Assembly: GCA_964617665.1 (NCBI GenBank)
Contig: CAZUAH010000439.1
Location: 1-11,643, forward strand
Source: JADHUC01 sp964617665
Lineage (GTDB): Bacteria > Planctomycetota > Planctomycetia > Pirellulales > Pirellulaceae
Length of the DNA: 11,643 nt
Direction of reading: 5' to 3'
Shown: piece by piece, positions 1-5,964 of the stretch
Numbering within the stretch: the first letter of the stretch is position 1
How the letters are laid out: each line of letters begins with the position of its first letter
The notes under the pieces: model-generated
The model's database searches: none
The model's input: only the letters and a program-made list of their open reading frames with translations
Told to the model about the DNA's origin: nothing
Program-made: the position numbers and the translations under genes

Positions 1-855
1 GGGCACATGCCGTTGGAGGACTACATCAAGAAGCACAACGTCTTCGCCGAGGCGATGCGAGCCGAAGATCCGTCGATAGCATTGGTTGCCGTCGGCGCCT
101 CGGGCAAGTGGAGCGAGGGCATGATGCAGCACTGCGCCGACCACATGGAGCTGATCAGCGAACACTTCTATCGCCAAGGTCACACGGGGCTGGCTTCACA
201 CGTCCACCAGATCCCTGATGCCGTGCGGCAGAAGGCCGAAGCCCACCGCGACTACCGGCGGCGATTCGATTCGCTGAAAGGCAAAGACATCGACATCGCA
301 CTGGACGAATGGAACTACTGGTACGGCCCGCACGTGTATGGCGAACTGGGCACGCGTTATTTCTTGAAAGACGCCCTGGGGATTGCCGCTGGGTTGAACG
401 AGTACACGCGACAGAGCGACATCATGTTCATGGCCAACTACGCTCAGACCGTAAACGTGATCGGCTGCATCAAAACCAGCAAGACGGCCGCTTCGTTTGC
501 CACAACGGGCTTGGTGCTGAAGCTGTATCGAAAGCAGTTCGGAGTGTCGCCGGTTGCCGTCACCACCGAACAACCGCTCGACGTGGCCGCGGCACTCACC
601 GAGGACGGTCGGACGTTGACCGTAGCCGTCGTCAATCCGACCATGCGCGAATTGGAATTGCCACTCTCGATGGCCGGCGCAGCGTTTACCGGCTCCGGCA
701 AGCGATGGGACATCGCCGGTAGTGACCCCACGGCGTACAACGAACCGGGCAAGCCTGCGAAGGTAACGATACAAGAGTCGGTGGTAACCAGCGTAACAGA
801 CAGCCTGTCGGTGGCACCATGCAGCGTGACTCTCTTCTCGTTGGCAATGAAGTAA
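1..855 (+). CDS. GH51-type alpha-L-arabinofuranosidase, C-terminal part (5' end outside window)
   Basis: Frame 1 is open from the first base to the TAA at 853-855, so the gene starts upstream of the window; the ATG at 7 is internal. About 284 residues are visible, roughly the last 55-60% of a typical GH51 enzyme of about 500 residues. GH51 enzymes release terminal L-arabinofuranose from arabinan, arabinoxylan and related glycans by a retaining mechanism. Counting from the ATG at 7, the family hallmarks are SEHFY (residues 51-55), the nucleophile segment ALDEWNYW with Glu101 (codon 307-309) at the end of a TIM-barrel strand, and MANYAQTVNVIG, which leads into the C-terminal beta-sandwich. The acid/base Glu lies upstream and cannot be checked. 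No signal peptide can be assessed. The gene ends just before an assembly gap, so linkage to the sulfatase is unproven. Family assignment is strong; exact substrate is not known. Confidence 0.88.
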   Translation, partial: GHMPLEDYIKKHNVFAEAMRAEDPSIALVAVGASGKWSEGMMQHCADHMELISEHFYRQGHTGLASHVHQIPDAVRQKAEAHRDYRRRFDSLKGKDIDIALDEWNYWYGPHVYGELGTRYFLKDALGIAAGLNEYTRQSDIMFMANYAQTVNVIGCIKTSKTAASFATTGLVLKLYRKQFGVSPVAVTTEQPLDVAAALTEDGRTLTVAVVNPTMRELELPLSMAGAAFTGSGKRWDIAGSDPTAYNEPGKPAKVTIQESVVTSVTDSLSVAPCSVTLFSLAMK

Positions 856-868
856 CTAGGCGCGCTGC

Positions 869-1034
869 TCGTTTAACCGCAAGCCCGGGGGGGCCCGGGG
901 CCCCCACCACCCCCCCCCCCCCCCCGGGGGGGGTGAACCCCCCCACCCCANNNNNNNNNNGGTCTTTACCCCGCACGCGGGCGGGGCGGCGGCCACACAC
1001 CACCCGCCCCCCCGGCGGGGTGGGGTTTAAACGA
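869..1034. repeat. Putative inverted-repeat arms flanking the gap
   Basis: TCGTTTAACC at 869-878 on the plus strand and TCGTTTAAACC read on the minus strand from 1034 to 1024 face each other across the gap, both followed inward by GC-rich sequence. The assembly may therefore have broken inside a palindromic GC-rich repeat. The left arm (CGCGCTGCTCGTTTAACCGC) also resembles an intergenic repeat I associate with Planctomycetes, but that is memory, not a search. The arms are short and the inner sequence is unreliable. Confidence 0.35.
951..960. other. Assembly gap (10 N)
   Basis: Ten consecutive N. The true length of missing sequence is unknown, since 10 N is commonly a placeholder. Genes on the two sides should not be treated as adjacent without confirmation. 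Confidence 0.97.
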
Positions 1035-1082
1035 CGAACCAGAAAACAGGAATCTAATTCACTACAGCCGGAGACTTAGACC

Positions 1083-2570
1083 ATGCTTCTACGTCACTCG
1101 TCTCGATTGACTCTCGTCCTCCTCGCACTCGTGCTGTCGGTCACCACGACTGCTTCGGCCCGCGAGCCTGGCGAACAACCGAACATCTTGTTCGTTATGG
1201 TTGACGACTTGGGCAAGGAATGGGTTTCGTGCTACGGGGCCGAGGAAATCGAAACGCCCCATCTGGATGCTCTGGCGGCGGGTGGCATGAAGTTTCATAA
1301 CGCCTACTCGATGCCCCAGTGCACGCCTACACGCGCGACGCTACTAACAGGGCAGTACCCGTGGCGGAACGGGTGGTGCAACCATTGGGACGTACCGCGA
1401 TGGGGTGCCGGCTGCCATTTTGATTGGAAACACAACGTCACTTTCGCACGCCAATTGAAAAAGGTCGGTTATGCCACGGCGGCCGCCGGCAAATGGCAGA
1501 TCAACGATTTTCGAGTCACACCGGATGCATTGGGCAAGCACGGCTTCGACGAATGGTGTATGTGGACGGGTTACGAAACGGGCAATCCACCAAGCGGTGC
1601 GCGTTACTGGGATCCGTACATCAACACCAACAAAGGCAGCCGTACGTACGAGGGCCGGTTCGGTTGCGACGTCTTTGTCGACTTCCTGATCGACTTCATG
1701 GAGCGTCATCGGGAAGGCCCAATGCTGCTGTACTTCCCCATGGCCCTGACGCACGGCCCGCTGATAAGCACGCCAGCCGAAGCGGATGTGACCGACAAGA
1801 TGGCCAAACACAAGGCGATGGTACGTTATACCGACGCGGCTCTGGGCCGACTCGTGGCGGCAATTGACAAGTTGAAAATCCGCGAAAACACAATCATCAT
1901 CTGGTCCACCGACAATGGAACCAGCGGCGGAATCTCAGGCCGTATGAATGGACGCTTGGTCCGTGGCGGCAAAGCGAAACGGACCGAGAACGGTGTTTGC
2001 GAACCATACATCGTCAACTGTCCTGGTTTGGTACCTGAGGGCGTCGAGACGGACGCCTTAACCGACTTCACCGACCTATTCCCGACCTTCTGCGACCTAG
2101 CCGGGGCCGAGTTGCCCGAAGGCGCTGCCATCGACGGCAAGTCGATCGCTCCAGTGATCCTTGGCAAGGACAAAGGCGGCCCACGCGATTGGATCATGGC
2201 CCTCGGACACGGCGCAGCCCGACTAGACGACAAAGGCGTGCGTCCCAAGGTGGACTACACACCCCGCGTGATCCGCGACAAACGATACAAGGCGTTCGTG
2301 GAAGAGGGCCAGATTTCCAAACTGGTCGATTTGAAGACGGACGCAGAAGAACAGAACGACCTCCTGGATAGCGAAGACACAAACGTCATCGCGGCTCGCG
2401 AAAAGTTCGAATTCGTCATTCGCGCATGTCCCGAAAAGGACGCCCGCCCGCAATACGATCCCACACCACCGCAACCGTGGGACCGAAAGGCAACCGACGA
2501 CGCAAGTAAGAAGGCGAGGAAGGACAAGAAAAAGCGGAAGAAATCGCGAAAGGTGGAGACAGGAAGTTGA
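1083..2570 (+). CDS. Secreted S1-family sulfatase (arylsulfatase-like)
   Basis: This is a 495-residue formylglycine-dependent sulfatase, predicted to hydrolyse sulfate esters outside the cytoplasm, probably on polysaccharide. Residues 1-26 form a Sec signal peptide with likely cleavage after TASA. Family residues are in order: metal-binding Asp41-Asp42 (NILFVMVDD); the C-x-P-x-R maturation motif CTPTR at 80-84, where Cys80 becomes formylglycine; Lys137 in GKWQ; His224 in THGP; Asp277-Asn278; and Lys297. Two deviations stand out: the usual GKWH is GKWQ (Gln139, codon 1497-1499), and the usual EGG-x-R-x-P reads ENGVCEP (302-308). The last 20 residues are strongly basic, with 12 of the 15 residues at 476-490 Lys or Arg. 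The start is supported by GGAG at 1070-1073. Its stop overlaps the start of the next gene. A maturation enzyme must be encoded elsewhere. Family is certain; substrate is unknown. Confidence 0.95.
   Translation: MLLRHSSRLTLVLLALVLSVTTTASAREPGEQPNILFVMVDDLGKEWVSCYGAEEIETPHLDALAAGGMKFHNAYSMPQCTPTRATLLTGQYPWRNGWCNHWDVPRWGAGCHFDWKHNVTFARQLKKVGYATAAAGKWQINDFRVTPDALGKHGFDEWCMWTGYETGNPPSGARYWDPYINTNKGSRTYEGRFGCDVFVDFLIDFMERHREGPMLLYFPMALTHGPLISTPAEADVTDKMAKHKAMVRYTDAALGRLVAAIDKLKIRENTIIIWSTDNGTSGGISGRMNGRLVRGGKAKRTENGVCEPYIVNCPGLVPEGVETDALTDFTDLFPTFCDLAGAELPEGAAIDGKSIAPVILGKDKGGPRDWIMALGHGAARLDDKGVRPKVDYTPRVIRDKRYKAFVEEGQISKLVDLKTDAEEQNDLLDSEDTNVIAAREKFEFVIRACPEKDARPQYDPTPPQPWDRKATDDASKKARKDKKKRKKSRKVETGS
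2555..2569 (+). promoter_or_regulatory. Ribosome binding site and TTG start of the DNA glycosylase
   Basis: GGAG at 2555-2558 lies 8 nt before TTG at 2567-2569. The TTG shares bases with the TGA stop of the sulfatase (2568-2570), giving a TTGA stop-start overlap. The spacing supports the TTG over the next in-frame ATG, about 19 codons downstream, and suggests translational coupling. Confidence 0.6.
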
Positions 2571-3214
2571 AGCCGGAAGACATTCGATGGGCCCGCCGCC
2601 ACTTGCGAGCGGCGGATCCCGTGATGAAGGGCATGATCGACGCGGTTGGACCGTTCACGCTACGGCTTCATCGGGAACGCTTTGGGCTGCTTGTACGTTC
2701 CATCATCTCGCAGCAGATTTCGACCAGCGCCGCTCGTTCGATCCGTGGCCGATTGCAGGAACTTGCCGGTCCGGATGGCTTGACGGCAGCGAATCTCGTC
2801 CGCTTCACCGGCGATCAGCTTCGGTCGGTCGGATTGTCGCCGCAGAAAGCCGCCTACATCACGGACTTGGCATGCAAGGTGAACGACGGCGCGGTCAATC
2901 TTCGACAGATCGGACGTCTGTCGGACGAACGCGTGATAGAACAACTCACACAGGTCAAAGGCATCGGCCGCTGGACAGCTCAAATGTTCCTGATCTTCTC
3001 GCTGGGGCGTCCGGACGTGTTTCCTCACGAAGACCTTGGCGTGCGAACGGCGATACGCGAACGATACGGCTTGGATGATCTGCCGGACAAGGAAACGAGC
3101 CATTCCATTGCCCAACCGTGGCATCCGTATGCGTCGGTGGCAAGCTGGTATTGCTGGCGAACGCTCGACCTAGCTCGAAACAAGAACACAGTCGCGAAAG
3201 GCTATCCCTGCTAG
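2567..3214 (+). CDS. alkA: DNA-3-methyladenine glycosylase II, AlkA-type (HhH-GPD)
   Basis: This 215-residue cytoplasmic base-excision-repair glycosylase removes alkylated purines, such as 3-methyladenine, from DNA. Residues 37-62 (RFGLLVRSIISQQIST...) match the first conserved helical block of the HhH-GPD superfamily. The helix-hairpin-helix is at about 127-140 (LTQVKGIGRWTAQM), followed by FSLGRPDVFPHEDLGV with the catalytic aspartate at Asp156. The C-terminal block HPYASVASWYCWRTLD is typical of the family. The length fits the short AlkA/MAG-like form without the extra N-terminal domain of E. coli AlkA. No FeS-cluster cysteines of the Nth/MutY type are present. It starts with TTG inside the sulfatase stop and ends in a CTAG shared with the convergent neighbour. 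Co-expression with a sulfatase has no obvious functional logic. Family confidence is high; the start is well supported but not certain. Confidence 0.92.
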   Translation: MKPEDIRWARRHLRAADPVMKGMIDAVGPFTLRLHRERFGLLVRSIISQQISTSAARSIRGRLQELAGPDGLTAANLVRFTGDQLRSVGLSPQKAAYITDLACKVNDGAVNLRQIGRLSDERVIEQLTQVKGIGRWTAQMFLIFSLGRPDVFPHEDLGVRTAIRERYGLDDLPDKETSHSIAQPWHPYASVASWYCWRTLDLARNKNTVAKGYPC

Positions 3215-5658
3215 TTCGTTTCCCACGAGAGGGCGAGCATCGAGAATGGCGGTAGCGTCCATCGCCAGCCAGGGCGGAAGTCGTCGATGGTTCGCTCGAC
3301 CACGCGGACGTGAGGCTCGGGCGTCTCGAACTCGTTGTTGTCGGTAATCTTGTCGGCGGTCATGAGCCATCCTTTGGCGTTGTTTCCGGCTACACCGCCA
3401 TCGAAGTCGACTTCAATTGGGTGGGGTTGGGACGTATCCAGGCTGACGAGGATCATGCCGCGACGTCGGCCGTCAGCAAAACCGTAACTGAAGACCACAG
3501 GCAGGTCCTCGATCGTTTCGACGCCCTCGCTTTTCGAGAACACGCCGGTGGCATCGAAGGTCGGCTTTGCTCCGGAATGGACCGTTTCGACCAAGTCGCC
3601 GCCAATGACGTTGTTTGCCGTCGCACAGGCCAGGAACGTCGGACGATATCGCTCGTGGCCGGCTCGCATACACAGAGCCGTACCCCAAAGCCGCACGGGA
3701 CCGATCCCTCGGGCGTTGTAGCTGTGTTGGGCCAAGGAGAACAAGGCCTGGGCGCGAAGGTGATGCTCTTTCAGCATCGTTAGCATGTTGTTGGCCACGT
3801 TCAAGCCGCCGCCGATCGAAGTGACCAGCTTGTTGCGAGGCTCCAACGGTCCATCGCCGTGTGTGATGTGGTGGTTGACTTCGTAGATCGACAATTCAAT
3901 GCCGGCCTTCTCGGCCAACTCGTGATTTTGGTACATCGCCCCGGCCGGATCGCGCGACCGGCGAATGGCCCAGGCAAACGCCCAACGGAACAGCTTATCG
4001 TCCGTGTTGTAGTACTTGCCGACCTCTTCCTTCGAGAATCCCTGGATGATATACGGAGCGACGCCGAACCGATCTGCATTCGGGCAGTCGCGCATGATAC
4101 CCTCATTGCGGCCGACATAGGCTGCCTGGCCTGCAGCATGGAAGGTGACATTCGGCTTGCAGTGCGCCGAACGTTTGCCCGTGGCGATCAGATCTTGCCA
4201 GTAGTCGGGGCCGTTGTACCCACCGCACTTGTACGGCCCCGCGTTGTTCCAGGCTTCGTTGCCGAACTCGACGTGAATCTGGCGGAACACTTCGGTCCAC
4301 GGTTGCGGGTGGCCAAGTTCGGCTCGGCGACGGCCAAATCCGACGTCAGCCGGCGCGCCAAGATACTCCATGAACTGCTCCATCTCTTCCCGCGTGATCG
4401 TACCCGGCAGACAATACCAAGGATCACACCCGAGGTACTCGCACAACACGTACATCTCGTGAAGGCTGTACGGATCGCGACCGTGAGACTCGTACGGTCC
4501 CAACTTCGCGCTCCCTTGGCTGGCGTAAGCAAAGGATTCTAGTGCGGGCGATATCGTGTTGGCCACGGTGCTGCCGCCCATTTGAAGCTTGCGCAGAACG
4601 CCCGGCTTGAACCGACGCAGCATGGCAACGCAATCGTCCCGAAACGCTGTGGGATTTTGGTCGCCTTCCATCCAGATCTCGACGTCGTCGACAAACACGT
4701 CGCCGTCGGTCGCCGTGAAGACGAACAGAAGATGCGGGTTCTCCTTCGGCGAACTCGGCTCGGGGACATTGTCTACGACAATCGTCTCTTCGTACTTCTG
4801 CCAGCGAGTTCCGGGCTCGAGTTGCACTCGGCCGCCGAAATCGCGATCTGCGGCGACGGTCAATTGGGGCGAGCCTTGCTTGGCCTTCGCCCAGAAGCGA
4901 ATACGCCACGTGCCGTTTGTCTCGCCATACCGTTGATAATGCGTGCCAAAGCGGACGTGGGCTTTGTCCACCGAACCGCGGAGATTCAATGCGGCGCATC
5001 CAAACGATCCCGGCGGAACGTCCCCGATGGAAATTTGGTTGTGGGGTGCCGTCCAATAGCCGTCCAGCCGTCGAAAGCTGCCATCTTGCGTACGGTCGCG
5101 GTCGATCATGATACCGAGCGGCCCGCCTTGCGCAGACGACTTGATCGGTTTGTCGAGCGCAAATGAGACAAAGGGCTTGCTCTGTCCCTGGTGCATATAC
5201 GACTTTTCGACCAAGTCCGCGACGGTTCCGGTAGTCCACTTCGACGGGCCGGAAAGGACCGTGTATTTGCCGCCCGTGAGAATCTCCTTCCAGACATCAT
5301 TGGGGCGGAACCAAGTGGAGATCGAGCGATCGTCGCTCCCGGGACCGAAGTGACATTGTCGATACATGGTGCCTTCGAAATTGAACTGCGCCCGCCGTTT
5401 GACCAGAGCAGCGCCGGAATAGTACGCATCCCCGCCGAGATTGATGCCCAACGGAATCGTGTCCTTGACCAGAACGCGATCGGTCAGGCGGATTGTCGTC
5501 CACTCCGAATCCCGTCCGTTGTCGGCTGCGTCGAGCGTTTCCCGAGTCGACAAGAAAATTGAGCAGAAGCAACCGAGCAAGATGCCAATCCGGACTACGC
5601 AGAGTGGCCAAAACGATCGGCCAGCCGGCAAACGTGTGTCAATTCGACATCGAAGCAT
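3211..5658 (-). CDS. Large exported glycoside hydrolase-like protein, clan GH-A-type core with carbohydrate-binding-like domain
   Basis: The protein is 815 residues. Residues 1-45 carry a basic start and a hydrophobic stretch (about 17-36) followed by DAAD, a signal peptide; LLGC at 27-30 is a weak lipobox. Residues about 200-330 look like a beta-sandwich carbohydrate-binding domain (TWRIRFWAKAKQGSPQL, later GDVFVDDVEIWMEGD), as in CBM4/9-like modules. Residues about 340-690 look like a TIM barrel. VEFGNEAWNN places a candidate acid/base at Glu468 after Gly-Asn, and SIYEVNHH places a candidate nucleophile at Glu593; this Asn-Glu plus distant Glu pattern is the clan GH-A signature seen in GH51, GH39 and GH5. 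The C-terminal 130 residues are probably a beta domain. I cannot assign a CAZy family, and the protein is longer than usual GH51 enzymes. The start is fixed by a strong ribosome binding site. Its stop shares CTAG with the glycosylase gene. Enzyme type is inferred from motifs; substrate is unknown. Confidence 0.75.
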   Translation of the reverse strand: MLRCRIDTRLPAGRSFWPLCVVRIGILLGCFCSIFLSTRETLDAADNGRDSEWTTIRLTDRVLVKDTIPLGINLGGDAYYSGAALVKRRAQFNFEGTMYRQCHFGPGSDDRSISTWFRPNDVWKEILTGGKYTVLSGPSKWTTGTVADLVEKSYMHQGQSKPFVSFALDKPIKSSAQGGPLGIMIDRDRTQDGSFRRLDGYWTAPHNQISIGDVPPGSFGCAALNLRGSVDKAHVRFGTHYQRYGETNGTWRIRFWAKAKQGSPQLTVAADRDFGGRVQLEPGTRWQKYEETIVVDNVPEPSSPKENPHLLFVFTATDGDVFVDDVEIWMEGDQNPTAFRDDCVAMLRRFKPGVLRKLQMGGSTVANTISPALESFAYASQGSAKLGPYESHGRDPYSLHEMYVLCEYLGCDPWYCLPGTITREEMEQFMEYLGAPADVGFGRRRAELGHPQPWTEVFRQIHVEFGNEAWNNAGPYKCGGYNGPDYWQDLIATGKRSAHCKPNVTFHAAGQAAYVGRNEGIMRDCPNADRFGVAPYIIQGFSKEEVGKYYNTDDKLFRWAFAWAIRRSRDPAGAMYQNHELAEKAGIELSIYEVNHHITHGDGPLEPRNKLVTSIGGGLNVANNMLTMLKEHHLRAQALFSLAQHSYNARGIGPVRLWGTALCMRAGHERYRPTFLACATANNVIGGDLVETVHSGAKPTFDATGVFSKSEGVETIEDLPVVFSYGFADGRRRGMILVSLDTSQPHPIEVDFDGGVAGNNAKGWLMTADKITDNNEFETPEPHVRVVERTIDDFRPGWRWTLPPFSMLALSWETN

Positions 5659-5664
5659 TTTGAT

Positions 5665-5672
5665 TCCTCCTA
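5665..5672 (-). promoter_or_regulatory. Strong Shine-Dalgarno sequence of the GH-A-like gene
   Basis: On the minus strand TAGGAGGA occupies 5672-5665, leaving 6 nt (ATCAAA-like, 5664-5659) before the ATG at 5658. This is close to the ideal anti-16S match and fixes the start codon. Confidence 0.8.
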
Positions 5673-5705
5673 ATGCTAACGGGACGCCACGCCAAGTTCG
5701 AAACG

Positions 5706-5734
5706 ATCTTAGTACGACGCAGACCTACTGTGAA
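5706..5734 (-). promoter_or_regulatory. Candidate sigma70-type promoter of the GH-A-like gene
   Basis: On the minus strand TTCACA (5734-5729) is followed after 17 nt by TAAGAT (5711-5706). Each hexamer differs from consensus at one or two positions, and the spacing is optimal. Transcription would start near 5699, giving a leader of about 40 nt that contains the Shine-Dalgarno sequence. This was found by eye only. Confidence 0.45.
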
Positions 5735-5762
5735 GTGGCGTAAGAATGCCCGGGGGATTTCA

Positions 5763-5828
5763 ATGATCTTGCCGTGACATGATTTTGCTCTGTCTTCTTC
5801 AAACAAGATGATTGTCGGGCAAAATCAT
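5763..5828. repeat. Array of four 10-bp half-sites in inverted pairs (possible operator)
   Basis: The motif GCAA(A/G)ATCAT occurs on the minus strand at 5772-5763 and 5788-5779, and on the plus strand at 5819-5828 with a weaker copy (ACAAGATGAT, 8 of 10 against the G form) at 5803-5812. Within each pair the copies are spaced 16 bp start to start, and the two pairs mirror each other around 5795-5796. ATGATTTTGC at 5779-5788 and GCAAAATCAT at 5819-5828 are perfect complements. The array sits about 30-95 bp upstream of the candidate -35 box of the GH-A-like gene and is a plausible regulator-binding region. Confidence 0.45.
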
Positions 5829-5872
5829 ACTTCGCGAGGCAGGTTCGCTGGAGATCAAGTCGTGGTGGGCGC

Positions 5873-5913
5873 AAAAGAAGGCCGAGTGGTCGCCCCTGGG
5901 AAACCACTCGGCC
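5873..5913 (-). terminator. Rho-independent terminator of the blaI-M56 operon
   Basis: GGCCGAGTGGT (5880-5890) and ACCACTCGGCC (5903-5913) are perfect 11-bp complements around a 12-nt loop. Read on the minus strand, the hairpin is followed at once by TTCTTTT (5879-5873), a U-rich tail. It begins about 51 nt after the stop codon at 5965-5967, in the right orientation to end the transcript of the M56 gene and isolate it from the GH-A-like gene downstream. Confidence 0.85.
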
Positions 5914-5964
5914 GCAGTGTGTTGCACGGACATCCAGTGCCCGTCATGTCAGTGGTAGATCGCT

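Larger units (their letters stand above)
856..1082. other. Gene-free junction with low-complexity G/C runs and scaffold gap
   Basis: No gene is supported here. Bases 951-960 are N. On both sides the sequence decays into homopolymers, for example 16 C at 910-925 followed by 8 G at 926-933, then C-rich runs up to the N tract and again at 1002-1025. This is unlike any other part of the window and looks like poor-quality read extension into a hard GC-rich structure, not genuine sequence. Normal-looking sequence resumes at about 1030. Bases 1070-1073 (GGAG) are the probable ribosome binding site of the sulfatase, 9 nt before its ATG. Confidence 0.8.

Noticed and set aside
686..1079. Open frames on both strands running through the N gap
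   Set aside because: They exist only because N codons and G/C homopolymers contain no stops; translations are Pro/Gly runs with X.
3859..4542. Plus-strand open frame of 227 codons opposite the GH-A-like gene
   Set aside because: It is an antisense shadow of a high-GC gene whose minus-strand frame has signal peptide, ribosome binding site and glycosidase motifs. No motif is seen in the shadow.
5763..5828. The repeated 10-bp motif as a CRISPR array
   Set aside because: Copies are only 10 bp, in mixed orientation, with 6-bp gaps inside pairs; no cas gene or leader is present.
5725..5907. Small minus-strand open frame of 60 codons in the intergenic region
   Set aside because: It overlaps the terminator hairpin, the half-site array and the candidate promoter, and has no recognisable content.
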